Source: an uncultured Candidatus Cenarchaeum sp. (GTDB lineage Archaea > Thermoproteota > Nitrososphaeria > Nitrososphaerales > Nitrosopumilaceae). Taken from it: a DNA stretch of 64,000 nt. Under the pieces are notes generated by a model. That model did not search any database. It was not told the origin of the DNA and saw only the letters and a list, made by a program, of their open reading frames with translations. Shown in pieces: positions 18,710 through 26,641 of this stretch. The translations under genes were made by a program, and so were the position numbers. Position 1 is the stretch's first letter. Each line of letters begins with the position of its first letter. The stretch lies in NCBI GenBank assembly GCA_958295735.1, contig OY282369.1, positions 418,161 through 482,160 on the forward strand, given 5' to 3'.

Positions 18710-19251
18710 TGCGGGCGCTGAAGGAGTGGGCCTCGGCGGTCGGGGCGCTGGAGGGCGGCGAGCAGACCGTAGTGCTGAGGAAGGGCGGCATACTCGATCC
18801 GGCATCCGGCCTCGCGTTCCCCGGCGGCGAGTTCCTGCTGTACCCCACGCGGGAGCACCAGGATGCGGCACACCTCAAGGAGCGGTTCAGGGCGCTCGCC
18901 GCGCCCGCCCCGGAAGGGGCGCCGGTCCCCATAACCTCCTACGCGGTGGCCGCGGGGGAGGGCGCCGTCGAGTCGGACGCGGCGATCGCGGCGCTCTCGC
19001 CGTTCCACGTGTGGAGCGACGAGTACGTGCGCTCCAGGATGGAGTGGATGCCGCAGAGGCCGCTGAGGGCCGCGTTCCTCAGGGTGTACGCGATGGACCG
19101 CCCCGCGGAGGTGGCCCCCGGGCCCGAGCACGCCGGATGCAGGTCGTGGATAGACGCCGCCGTGCCGGAGCCCGTGCGGGGGCGCCCCGTCCTGGGCGAT
19201 GCCGAGTCGGGGCGCAGGCTGGAGCTGTTCGGGGAGGCGCTCGCGCGGTGA
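18709..19251 (+). CDS. DUF1802 family protein
   Basis: 180-residue protein of unknown function. It shows the DUF1802 hallmarks: an ALKEWA opening, a basic VVLRKGGI strand, then FPGGEFLLYPTREHQ, followed by a WSDEYV-type segment in the second half. The GTG start at 18709 overlaps the last base of the upstream stop, and the gene's end overlaps the next GTG start by four bases, so the three genes are probably translationally coupled. No catalytic motif is evident to me and no membrane segment is seen. The operon with a heme-binding Cld-family protein and an aldo/keto reductase suggests a redox setting but does not define a role. Confidence 0.85.
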   Translation: MRALKEWASAVGALEGGEQTVVLRKGGILDPASGLAFPGGEFLLYPTREHQDAAHLKERFRALAAPAPEGAPVPITSYAVAAGEGAVESDAAIAALSPFHVWSDEYVRSRMEWMPQRPLRAAFLRVYAMDRPAEVAPGPEHAGCRSWIDAAVPEPVRGRPVLGDAESGRRLELFGEALAR

Positions 19252-20237
19252 GGTACAGGAGGCTCGGGAAGAGCGGCATCAAGGTCTCGGAGATAGGGTT
19301 CAGCGGGTGGACCATCGCGCTGAACTGGTGGGGCAAGGAGGTGGGGGAGGACGAGGCCCTCCGCATGCTCAAAAAGGCGTACGACGCGGGCATCAACTTC
19401 TTCGAGACCGGCGACATGTACGGCAAGGGCAAGAGCGAGAGGCTCATCGGGAAGGCGTTCGCCGGCGCGGGGGACGACGTGGTCATATCCACGAAGTTCG
19501 GCTACGACTTTGCGGGCGCCGAGCAGGTGGGCCACGCCGAGCTGCCGCAGAGGTTCGACGAAAAGTTCGCGAGGAGGGCCCTGGCGGCGAGCCTGGAGAG
19601 GCTGGGGACGCGGCGCGTCGGCGTGTACGGGCTGCACAACCCGAAGATGGCCCACCTGCGGGACGACTCCGTGTTCGGGACCCTCGACGCGCTGGTGGCG
19701 GAGGGCAGGATAGGCGCCTACCAGGCCGCCCTGGGGCCGGCCATAGGCTGGGCGCGGGAGGGGCTGGAGGCCATGGGGCGGCCCGGCATCAGCGCCGTGC
19801 AGACCGTGTACAACGTGCTGGAGCAGACCCCCGGCAACGAGCTCGTGGCGGAGGCGGCCCCGCGCGGCGTGGGCGTGCTGGCAAGGGTGCCCGACGCCTC
19901 GGGCATACTCACCGGCAAGGTCGGCGCGGACACCGTGATAGACGAAAAGGACCACCGCTCCGTGAGGAAAGGCGAGTGGATAAGGGAGGCCCTCGGGAAG
20001 GTGGAGCAGCTCGGGCCCATAGCGGAGAGGAACGGCGTGGGCATGGCAGAGCTGGCCGTCAAGTTCCTGCTCACCAAGGGCGTCGCGTCCGTGATACCGA
20101 CGGTCGTCAGCGAGGATGAGGTGGAGCAGTTCGCCGCCATGTCGGACGGCAGGCACATCGGCGAGCGGGACATGGCCGAGATAGCGGACCTGTACGCGGG
20201 CTGGCCCCCGTACGCGCTCAAGGGATCCGAGGCCTGA
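19248..20237 (+). CDS. Aldo/keto reductase
   Basis: NAD(P)H-dependent oxidoreductase with a TIM-barrel fold, 329 residues. The expected catalytic tetrad is visible: Asp and Tyr in FFETGDMYGKGKSE, Lys in VVISTKFGYD, and His in VYGLHNPKM. The C-terminal GVASVIPTVVSEDEVEQ is the usual cofactor-binding region (the family normally has IPG). The YRRLGKSGIKVSEIGF start is typical, and the GTG at 19248 overlaps the previous gene by four bases. Substrate cannot be inferred. The gene converges on the siroheme decarboxylase gene across a hairpin-rich minisatellite. Confidence 0.92.
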   Translation: MRYRRLGKSGIKVSEIGFSGWTIALNWWGKEVGEDEALRMLKKAYDAGINFFETGDMYGKGKSERLIGKAFAGAGDDVVISTKFGYDFAGAEQVGHAELPQRFDEKFARRALAASLERLGTRRVGVYGLHNPKMAHLRDDSVFGTLDALVAEGRIGAYQAALGPAIGWAREGLEAMGRPGISAVQTVYNVLEQTPGNELVAEAAPRGVGVLARVPDASGILTGKVGADTVIDEKDHRSVRKGEWIREALGKVEQLGPIAERNGVGMAELAVKFLLTKGVASVIPTVVSEDEVEQFAAMSDGRHIGERDMAEIADLYAGWPPYALKGSEA

Positions 20238-20250
20238 GCGCGGCGGCGAA

Positions 20251-20440
20251 GTCGCGGGCTGCGGCAGCCCGCGCGCGCCGGGGGGATCGGAGGCCAGGGC
20301 GGTGCGGCGCGGGAGTCGCGGGCTGCGGCAGCCCGCGCGCGCCGGGGGGATCGGAGGCCAGGGCGGTGCGGCGCGGGAGTCGCGGGCTGCGGCAGCCCGC
20401 GCGCGCCGGGGGGATCGGAGGCCAGGGCGCTACGGCGCGG
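20251..20440. repeat. 64-bp minisatellite, three copies, with hairpin
   Basis: GTCGCGGGCTGC recurs at 20251, 20315 and 20379 with an exact 64-bp period. Each unit holds the palindrome GCGGGCTGCGGCAGCCCGC. It lies between convergent genes and runs a few bases into the end of the minus-strand gene. A bidirectional transcription barrier is plausible. Confidence 0.9.
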
Positions 20441-21485
20441 CGGGGATCCGCGGCTCGAAGCGGTGCTCCACAAAGTACTCCACGCGGGTCTTCTTGAACT
20501 CGCGCGCGCTGAACAGTATGCGGTACTCGTCCACCCCCACGTGGCCGCGTATCGTCTCGGCCATCTCCACGGCCTCGCCCTCCGACCTGCAGTGGATCAT
20601 CGAGAAGACGTTGTAGGGCCAGTCGGGGTACACCGGCCTCTGGTAGCAGTGGCTCACCTGGGGGAAGGATCCCAGCTTTCTCCCGACCTCCTCTATGCGC
20701 CCCTCCGGCACCTTCCACACGATCATGCCGTTCGCGGTGAAGCCGGCGTCCCTGTGGCGCAGTATGGCCGCGTACCGGCGCATCACGCCGATCTCCTCGT
20801 ACCGGCGCAGCTTCTCGAAGACCCGCTCCTCGGACATGCCGAGGCTCCGCGCCGCGGCCAGGAACGGCCTGTCCGTTACCTCCAGGTCCTTCTGCAGCTG
20901 CCTGACGAACTCCCTGTCCTCCTCGGAGGGGTCGAACCGCCCGCCGGCACCCGCGCCCTTCGCCTCCTCGGTGGGGGCCACCTCGCTCTTCTTCCCGCCG
21001 ACCATGTCCAGCTTTACGCCTATCTTGAAGAGGCGCAGGGTGGGCAGCATCCTCACCGCCCGTATGCCCGGCGCCCCGCCGAACTTGGCCAGCTCGGACT
21101 CCAGATCGGAGCCCGGCGGGACGGCCAGCGTGAACCACAGGTTGAACCGGTGGTTCCTCTCGTAGTTGTGGCTCACGCCGGGATGCCCGTTCACCATCGC
21201 GGCCACCCGCTCCAGCATGCCGGGCTCCACGTCCATGGCCACCAGCGAGCTCTTGTACCCGAGCCGGCGCGTGTCGAATATGGCGCTCAGCTGCCGCAGC
21301 ACGCCAGTCCGCTTTAGCCGCGCGAGCCGGGACTTTACCTCTTCCGCCCCCACGCCGAACCGCTTCGCCAGCTCGTCGTACGGCCTGGCCGCCAGCGGGA
21401 ACTTCCACTGGATCTCGTTGAGGATCTCGCGGTCGAGGTCGTCCATCGCGGCGGCCCCGCCCGGCTCGGCCGCCTCCCCGCCCAT
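20430..21485 (-). CDS. ahbAB: Fused siroheme decarboxylase AhbA-AhbB
   Basis: Converts siroheme to 12,18-didecarboxysiroheme in the alternative (archaeal and sulfate-reducer) heme pathway. Two Lrp/AsnC-like halves lie in one 351-residue chain. Residues ~14-150 resemble AhbA (LDREILNEIQWKFPL, GVSHNYERNHRFNLWFTL, LPTLRLFKIGVKLDM). Residues ~180-345 resemble AhbB (QLQKDLEVTDRPF, ANGMIVWKVPE, VSHCYQRPVYPDWPYNVFSMIH, SAREFKKTRVEYF). A charged linker of about 30 residues joins them. In many organisms these are separate subunits, so the fusion is notable. A TATA-like ATTAAAAA at 21507-21514 lies 26 bp from the ATG at 21485, favouring MGGEAAEPG over the internal Met at 21446. Without AhbB similarity it could be misread as an Lrp regulator. 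Confidence 0.88.
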   Translation of the reverse strand: MGGEAAEPGGAAAMDDLDREILNEIQWKFPLAARPYDELAKRFGVGAEEVKSRLARLKRTGVLRQLSAIFDTRRLGYKSSLVAMDVEPGMLERVAAMVNGHPGVSHNYERNHRFNLWFTLAVPPGSDLESELAKFGGAPGIRAVRMLPTLRLFKIGVKLDMVGGKKSEVAPTEEAKGAGAGGRFDPSEEDREFVRQLQKDLEVTDRPFLAAARSLGMSEERVFEKLRRYEEIGVMRRYAAILRHRDAGFTANGMIVWKVPEGRIEEVGRKLGSFPQVSHCYQRPVYPDWPYNVFSMIHCRSEGEAVEMAETIRGHVGVDEYRILFSAREFKKTRVEYFVEHRFEPRIPAAP

Positions 21486-21506
21486 GCGCGGACGCCCGGG
21501 CGCGCG

Positions 21507-21514
21507 ATTAAAAA
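21507..21514 (-). promoter_or_regulatory. TATA-like box of ahbAB
   Basis: ATTAAAAA (plus-strand reading) in GC-rich surroundings, 26 bp before the chosen ATG. It implies a leaderless transcript. Confidence 0.6.
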
Positions 21515-21644
21515 CGTACCGCGGGCGCGGCCCCGGATCCCGGCCAATACCGCAACCGCGGCGCGGCGGCCTTTCGCGCCCAAGATTCGGGCCGCGCGGC
21601 GAGCTGCGGGACTTCGCAACACCCGAATACCAACCGCGCGCGTG

Positions 21645-21794
21645 ATGCGCATGGCCGAAACGGATCCCGATGCGCATTCGCCCCCCCTGTCGGAGGAGGA
21701 AGTGGGAGGCATAGAAGTGGCGCTGGCCGAGACTTCAGAACGCGTGTTTGCTAGCAACAAGGAAGCGTCGGAGTGGCTCAAAAGTCGCGCCTGA
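21645..21794 (+). CDS. Possible small protein, 49 aa, unknown
   Basis: A short frame starting ATG at 21645 (or 21651) with acidic, non-repetitive composition: PLSEEEVGGIEVALAET then ASNKEASEWLKSRA. It is less GC-biased than surrounding noncoding DNA and reads like a helical peptide or the start of an antitoxin-like protein, but I recognise no family. It could equally be a remnant of a larger gene, since a second protein-like fragment follows at 21889. No clear TATA-like box precedes it. Confidence 0.3.
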   Translation: MRMAETDPDAHSPPLSEEEVGGIEVALAETSERVFASNKEASEWLKSRA

Positions 21795-22464
21795 CAGAAC
21801 AGCCGAGTTCGGACCGTCTTTTCTTAGCGAGTGTGACAGGACGGGATCGGGGCAGCGCAAGAGGGCGGACGGGGCAGCGGGTGAAATCATGCCCAGTTCC
21901 AACCCTGCCGAGCTCGCCGCGTTCAAAAAGCGCGCCAGCGCATTCGTGCACGGGTTAAGCAGAAAAGACGGGACGGTGTTCGCCCCATATCGCGGCAACA
22001 GCGCACATCTTTCCGCGCCTGCGCGACCGCAAGCGTGCACGGCAAAGGCCAAACAGCCTCGCCGGCCAGGCGGCGGCGATCCGCCCGGAGTTTCCCGGCC
22101 ACTAGCCCGGAGTTTCCGCCGGCCGCGCTTTTTAAGCAGATCTGCCTGGCGCCGCGCCGCGCGCGGGCAAAGCCGCGGCCCGCGCGGCGCCGCCCGGCCC
22201 GCGGGGTTTTTCCGGCCGCCCCGCCGGACGGTTTCTGCCGGCAGGCTTGGCACGGGGCCGCGCGCCCGCCGGCCGCGGGCGCGGGGGCGCCTTTGCCGAT
22301 CCGGACCCGCTGCTGCGGGGCGGCGGCCGGCCTCGTGCCAAGTCCGCGGGCGGGCGCGGGCGGCGGGCCCCGAAGCTTCCAAAAGGCGGCCGCGCGGGAA
22401 GGCGCGCGCCCCGCCGCCGCCGCGCCGGCCAATTTTAAAATAGAATCCCGCGCGCCCCGCCGCC

Positions 22465-23136
22465 GTGATAGTCGACCTGCACCTGAGGGGCCGCCTCGTC
22501 ATAGTTGTGGGCGCGGGAAGGGAGGGCATGCGCAAGGTCGAGGCGCTGCTGGGCCAGGACTGCGAGATCCTGCTGGTGGCGGAGGAGTTCGGCCCCGCGG
22601 CGGAAGCGCGCGCGGCGGAGGGCAGGGTGACCCTGGAGCGCGCCAGGCTGGACGGGGCGGGGTTCCTGGAACGGCGCGACCCGTACGTGGTGATGGCGGC
22701 CACCGACGACCGCGCCCTGAACCGCGCCATATCGGAGAAGGCCAGGGCATCGGGCTGCCTGGCGTACGCCGCCGACGATCCTGACTGCAGCGACTTCGCC
22801 CACCCGTCCATAGCCAGCGCCGGCGGCGGGACTGTCCAGGTGGCCGTCTCGACGGGGGGCAGGAGCCCGGCCATGGCCGGGAGGATACGGCGCCGGCTGG
22901 AGGGCATCCTGGCCGAGGCCGTGACGGACGAGGACGTGCTGCACATAAGGCTGCAGGAGGCGGCCAGGAGGGAGGCCAAGGCGGCCATCGGCGCCCACGC
23001 GGAGAGGAGGCGCTACCTGTACGCGGTCATGGCGGACGGGCGCGTCAAACGGTTAATAAAACAAGGCGACCTCGCGGGGGCCCGGAGGCGCGCGATGGAG
23101 ATTCTGGGCGGCTGGGGGGATCGGGGACGGAGCTAG
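22465..23136 (+). CDS. Precorrin-2 dehydrogenase / sirohydrochlorin ferrochelatase (siroheme synthase N-domain)
   Basis: Oxidises precorrin-2 with NAD+ to sirohydrochlorin and may insert iron to give siroheme, the substrate of AhbAB encoded just upstream in the opposite direction. The 223-residue protein opens IVDLHLRGRLVIVVGAGREGMRKVEAL, a Rossmann GxGxxG NAD site of the Met8/CysG type. It continues with VVMAATDDRALN and GGTVQVAVSTGGRSPAMAGRIRRRLE, the dimerisation and active-site region. There is no uroporphyrinogen methyltransferase domain. The GTG at 22465 lies 28 bp after ATTTTAAAATA. The stop overlaps the N-terminal coding of hemA, placing it first in a tetrapyrrole operon. Confidence 0.9.
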   Translation: MIVDLHLRGRLVIVVGAGREGMRKVEALLGQDCEILLVAEEFGPAAEARAAEGRVTLERARLDGAGFLERRDPYVVMAATDDRALNRAISEKARASGCLAYAADDPDCSDFAHPSIASAGGGTVQVAVSTGGRSPAMAGRIRRRLEGILAEAVTDEDVLHIRLQEAARREAKAAIGAHAERRRYLYAVMADGRVKRLIKQGDLAGARRRAMEILGGWGDRGRS

Positions 23137-23201
23137 TCAACGTCAGGATCACCTTCCGCGGCTCGCCCATACACGTCCTGGAGAGGTTCACGTTCAGGGA
23201 C

Positions 23202-24437
23202 GTGCGGCCGGCCCTCGCCGCGTTCAGGGAGCGCTCGGGGCTCGGCGAGTGCGTCATCGTGCAGACCTGCAACAGGGTGGAGCTGTTCGGGGCGGCGCCC
23301 GAGGGCCTCGACCTCGGCGGGGTGAGGAGGGCGTGGGCGTCCATGACGGGGCTGGACGAGGCGGCCTTCGCCAAGAACGCCGAGTACGGCAGGGGCAGGG
23401 AGGTCGTGGAGCACCTGCTGAGGATGGCCGCCGGGCTCGACTCCATGGTGATCGGCGAGGAGCAGATACTGGGGCAGGTCAAGGGGGCGATCGCCGCGGC
23501 CAGGGAGGAGGGCGCGTCCGGCGACCGGCTCAACGCGCTGTTCGACAGGACCGTGCGCGCCGGCGCCAGGATCAGGAACTCGACGGGCATAGGGAGGGGG
23601 GGCGTCTCGGTAGGATCGATGGCGGTGCGGCTGGCCGAGGAGAACGTCGACGGCATGAAGTCCAAGAGGACCCTGCTGATAGGCACCGGCGAGGTCTCCA
23701 CGCTCGTCGCCAAGTCGCTCTCGAGGAGGGGGTACCCGTTCAGCGTCGCCAGCAGGACGCTGGGGCGCTCCAGGGCCTTCTGCGGGGCGCTCGGCGGCTC
23801 GCCGGTCAGGTTCGAGGAGGTCGTCCCCGGCTTCAAGGACTACGACGTCCTGTTCGTCGCCACGGCCGCCCCGTACTTCCTCGTCACGTACGGCCGCATA
23901 GCGGAGGCCATGGAGGCCAAGGGGCAGGGCGGCGGCATGATGGTGATGGACCTCTCCAACCCGAGGACCGTCGACGAGAGGGTGGCCACCCTGGGCGGCG
24001 TCAAGCTCATGAACCTGGACCAGATAGCGGAGATGGTCGACAAGAACGTGAGGAGCCGCGTGAGCAAGGCCGCGGAGGTCGAGGCCGTCATAGGCGAGGA
24101 GATCCCCGTCATAGAGGCGGCGCTGAACAGGCTGGACGCCGAGCCGCTGGTGAAGGGCGTCTTCGCCTCGGCCGACGCGATGCGGGAGAGGGAGACGCGG
24201 AGGGCCCTGCGCATGCTGCGGGAGGAGGATCCCGCGAGGGTGAGGATAATCGAGGACCTCACCAGGTCGGTCATGGAGGGGATAGTGGCGGGCCCCATGA
24301 ACAACGTCAGGAAGGCCTCCGAGCTCGGCGACTCGGCCACCACCGAGGCGGCCGCGAAGATATTCGGCCCCGCGGACCGGGCGGACGCCCGGGACGGCGG
24401 GCGCGCCGCCGAGGCGCCGGCCGAGGCGCGGCCCTAG
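23202..24437 (+). CDS. hemA: Glutamyl-tRNA reductase
   Basis: Reduces glutamyl-tRNA(Glu) to glutamate-1-semialdehyde, the first step of C5-pathway tetrapyrrole synthesis. Visible features are the nucleophilic Cys in VIVQTCNRVELFG (residue 23 from this start), GLDSMVIGEEQILGQVK, the NADPH fold TLLIGTGEVSTLVAKSL, MVMDLSNPRTVD and a C-terminal dimerisation helix. The start is a problem. 23202 is the first standard start codon I find, but the same frame is clearly coding upstream to at least 23133 (VRITFRGSPIHVLERFTF matches the family's first strand). That implies a non-standard start such as CTG at 23112 inside the end of the preceding gene, or an error. The rest of the chain looks intact. Confidence 0.93.
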   Translation: MRPALAAFRERSGLGECVIVQTCNRVELFGAAPEGLDLGGVRRAWASMTGLDEAAFAKNAEYGRGREVVEHLLRMAAGLDSMVIGEEQILGQVKGAIAAAREEGASGDRLNALFDRTVRAGARIRNSTGIGRGGVSVGSMAVRLAEENVDGMKSKRTLLIGTGEVSTLVAKSLSRRGYPFSVASRTLGRSRAFCGALGGSPVRFEEVVPGFKDYDVLFVATAAPYFLVTYGRIAEAMEAKGQGGGMMVMDLSNPRTVDERVATLGGVKLMNLDQIAEMVDKNVRSRVSKAAEVEAVIGEEIPVIEAALNRLDAEPLVKGVFASADAMRERETRRALRMLREEDPARVRIIEDLTRSVMEGIVAGPMNNVRKASELGDSATTEAAAKIFGPADRADARDGGRAAEAPAEARP

Positions 24438-24440
24438 GAT

Positions 24441-24447
24441 TATATTT
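24441..24447 (+). promoter_or_regulatory. TATA-like box of hemB
   Basis: TATATTT begins a few bases after the hemA stop and lies 25 bp before the ATG at 24469. This gives hemB its own promoter and decides against the earlier GTG at 24451, which is too close to the box. Confidence 0.65.
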
Positions 24448-24468
24448 GAAGTGCAGGCGGGGGCGGCC

Positions 24469-25467
24469 ATGCCGCCCCCGCCTGCAAGGCGGCTCCGGAG
24501 GCTTCGCCGTTCCGAGGCGATGCGGGGCATGCTGCGCGAGACCGCCCTCTCCCCGTCGGATCTGGTCTGCCCCATCTTCGTCCAGGAGGGGGCGGACTCC
24601 AGGACGGGCGTGGGCCCGATGCCCGGCGCCGAGAGGATCCCCGTCGGGGAGGCGGCGGCCGAGGCCGGCGCCGCCGCCGACTTGGGCATACCGGCCGTCA
24701 TGCTGTTCGGCATACCGAAATCCAAGGACGAGGCCGGCTCGGGGGCGCGCGCCGCGGACGGCGCGGTGCAGAGGGCGGCGGCCGGCATAAAGGGCGCGCT
24801 CGGGGACCGCATCGTCGTGATGGCCGACGTCTGCCTGTGCCAGTACACCTCGTCGGGGCACTGCGGCCTGGCGGACGCCGGCGGGAGGGGCATCGACAAC
24901 GATTCCAGCGTGGCGGCCCTGGCCGAGGTGGCCGTCAGCCAGGCGGACGCGGGCGTGGACGTGGTCTCGCCCTCGGCGATGATGGACGGGCAGGTCGCGG
25001 CCATCCGCGCCGCGCTGGACGGGGCGGGGTTCGGCGGGGTCGCCGTGATGTCCCATTCCGCAAAGCACCGCTCCTCGCTGTACGCGCCGTTCCGCGGCGC
25101 GGCCGAGTGCGCCCCCCGCTTCGGGGACAGGTCGACGTACCAGGTCCCGTACACCAACCCGCGGGAGGCGATGGCCGAGGTCCGGTCCGACGTCGAGGAG
25201 GGCGTCGACATCGTGATGATAAAGCCGGCCCTCGCGTACCTGGACCTCATAGCGGAGGCCCGGCGGTCGTTCGGCGTCCCCGTCGCGGCGTACAGCGTCT
25301 CGGGCGAGTACGCCATGGTGAAGGCGGCCGCCGCCCGGGGCTGGCTGCGCGAGGAGGACGCCGTGCACGAGATACTCTCGTCGATAAAGAGGGCCGGCGC
25401 CGACGTCATAGTGACGTACTTTGCGATGGAGGCGGCCGCCGCCATGGCCGGCGGGAAAAGACGGTGA
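24469..25467 (+). CDS. hemB: Porphobilinogen synthase (delta-aminolevulinic acid dehydratase)
   Basis: Condenses two 5-aminolevulinate molecules to porphobilinogen. The 332-residue protein has zinc-type cysteines in VCLCQYTSSGHCG (Cys122, Cys124, Cys132). Both catalytic lysines are present: Lys199 in MSHSAKHRSSLYAPFR and Lys252 in VMIKPALAYLDL. FGIPKSKDE and YSVSGEYAMVKAA are also typical. Its own TATA-like box precedes it, yet it is directly downstream of hemA and overlaps the next gene by four bases. A hemL homologue is not in the window. Confidence 0.95.
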   Translation: MPPPPARRLRRLRRSEAMRGMLRETALSPSDLVCPIFVQEGADSRTGVGPMPGAERIPVGEAAAEAGAAADLGIPAVMLFGIPKSKDEAGSGARAADGAVQRAAAGIKGALGDRIVVMADVCLCQYTSSGHCGLADAGGRGIDNDSSVAALAEVAVSQADAGVDVVSPSAMMDGQVAAIRAALDGAGFGGVAVMSHSAKHRSSLYAPFRGAAECAPRFGDRSTYQVPYTNPREAMAEVRSDVEEGVDIVMIKPALAYLDLIAEARRSFGVPVAAYSVSGEYAMVKAAAARGWLREEDAVHEILSSIKRAGADVIVTYFAMEAAAAMAGGKRR

Positions 25468-25775
25468 GGGACGACCAGCGGTTCGAGGTGGAGAGGGCGT
25501 TCGACCTGCTGCCCCACGTGGTGGGCGCCAGCTGGGCCGCCGTCTGGTTCCGCATGTCCGGGAACAAGAGCCCCGGCAGGGAGGAGTTCAGGGAAAAAGC
25601 AGCGGAGTACCTGGGGATGCTCGAGCCGCTGTTCCGGGCGCACGGGGACGACCCGGGGTTCGGCGAGATGGCCCGGTACATCCGCAGGAGGAGCGCCGAG
25701 GAAAAGGCGAGGATACTTGAGGGCCGCAACGGCGAGGTGGAAAAGAGGTACGACAGGTACGTCGACTACGGCTAG
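25464..25775 (+). CDS. Conserved-looking hypothetical protein, 103 aa
   Basis: Small soluble protein, rich in charged helices (REKAAEYLGMLEPLF, RRRSAEEKARILEG), with an aromatic HVVGASWAAVWFRMSG segment near residue 18. I recognise no family. The GTG at 25464 overlaps the hemB stop by four bases, so it is probably co-translated with hemB and may act near tetrapyrrole synthesis; that is context only. It ends just before a 16-bp tandem repeat and a convergent gene. Confidence 0.75.
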   Translation: MRDDQRFEVERAFDLLPHVVGASWAAVWFRMSGNKSPGREEFREKAAEYLGMLEPLFRAHGDDPGFGEMARYIRRRSAEEKARILEGRNGEVEKRYDRYVDYG

Positions 25776-25785
25776 GCCGCGCGCT

Positions 25786-25849
25786 GGCGGTACTGCGCAC
25801 CGGCGGTACTGCGCACCGGCGGTACTGCGCACCGGCGGTACTGCGCACC
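25786..25849. repeat. 16-bp tandem repeat, four copies
   Basis: GGCGGTACTGCGCACC repeats exactly four times (GGTACT at 25789, 25805, 25821 and 25837) between two convergent genes. The core resembles the GCGGTACTCCGCAACGG repeat at 53740-53880. Confidence 0.9.
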
Positions 25850-25857
25850 GGCGGCGG

Positions 25858-26484
25858 CTACAGCCGCCACAGGCGCGGCCTCACGAACCGGATCCGCCTC
25901 TCCCGTATGAGGACGGTCCAGTTGACCGAGGCGAACAGCACGACGGAGGCCACGCCGGCCGCGTCGGCCACGAGTATGCCGACCAGCCTGTCCTCGAAGA
26001 GCTGCAGCAGCGGCGCGAGCACGAAGCCGCTGATCGACACCATCACGTAGTACGAGACCGCCCTGCCCGCCCAGAACCCCAGGTACAGGCCGATGCCGCG
26101 GGCGCTCATCAGCCCGTACGCGACGAACAGCATGTTGCTGGGCAGCGGCGTGGCCGCGAACAGGAACGATGCCAGCGCGTAGCCGTGCCTCTTCCCGTTC
26201 AGGTACCCCCCGACGGCATCCAGGTGGGACCGCTGCTCGGCGCCGGCCAGCCTCCGGAAGGCGCCGCTGGCCCGCTTCAGCGCGAACCGCCCCAGCGTGG
26301 CCCCCGTGGCGCCCACCAGGGCCAGCGCCAGCGGGTCCAGCGACGCGGGATCCAGCGCGTGGAACGAGGCGAGGATGATCCACGTGGGCGGCATGAGCAG
26401 CGGCGCGGCGTTGGCCGCGACCAGCAGCAGGAATATCCCGGGATACGAGAGATCCGCCAGCGCCTCCAGCACGGCGTCGGCCAC
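25858..26484 (-). CDS. DedA/VTT-type integral membrane protein
   Basis: 208-residue membrane protein of the DedA/SNARE-associated (VTT) superfamily, implicated in other organisms in lipid scrambling and envelope homeostasis. Hydrophobic segments lie near residues 16-36, 46-62, 103-125, 132-155 and 165-195. The family-like core includes NAAPLLMPPTWIIL and a PLPSNMLFVAYGLM segment similar to the conserved TPxPxxxL loop. The start is the GTG at 26484. No well-placed TATA box is visible. The family assignment rests on hydrophobic pattern and a few motifs, so a generic membrane protein remains possible. Confidence 0.72.
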   Translation of the reverse strand: MADAVLEALADLSYPGIFLLLVAANAAPLLMPPTWIILASFHALDPASLDPLALALVGATGATLGRFALKRASGAFRRLAGAEQRSHLDAVGGYLNGKRHGYALASFLFAATPLPSNMLFVAYGLMSARGIGLYLGFWAGRAVSYYVMVSISGFVLAPLLQLFEDRLVGILVADAAGVASVVLFASVNWTVLIRERRIRFVRPRLWRL

Positions 26485-26608
26485 CCCGTCAGGCCCCCCG
26501 CGGCCCGCGGGCGGCGGGAAGTTCCCCGAACGCGGCCCCGCGCCGCGAAAAATTCACGCTTTCCGCCGCACGGTTCATTTTATGCACGAAACTGGACGAT
26601 TTGTCCAA

Positions 26609-26618
26609 TATATTTATA
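26609..26618 (+). promoter_or_regulatory. TATA box of the zinc-finger peptide gene
   Basis: TATATTTATA, one of the strongest AT boxes in the window, about 29 bp before the ATG at 26642. Confidence 0.65.
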
Positions 26619-26641
26619 GGCAAGCGGGAACCACGGGAAAC

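Larger units (their letters stand above)
21486..22464. other. 979-bp divergent intergenic region between ahbAB and the siroheme synthase gene
   Basis: It holds the ahbAB promoter, a dispersed palindromic repeat (21561-21597), a less GC-rich stretch at about 21640-22010 with one small plausible reading frame, a degenerate GATCCGGA-type repeat near 22281-22320, and the promoter of the next gene (ATTTTAAAATA at 22432-22442). A frame opening at 21889 (MPSSNPAELAAFKKRASAF) looks protein-like for about 45 residues, then dissolves into low-complexity sequence. The rest shows nothing I can support. Confidence 0.6.

Noticed and set aside
20430-21485. Lrp/AsnC transcription regulator
   Set aside because: The HCYQRPVYPDWPYN and FKKTR motifs and the two-domain arrangement fit siroheme decarboxylase AhbA/AhbB better, and the gene lies beside siroheme and heme genes.
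22035-22784. Plus-strand 249-codon frame overlapping the siroheme synthase start
   Set aside because: Arg/Pro/Ala low-complexity shadow; the overlapping siroheme synthase frame has a clear promoter and family motifs.
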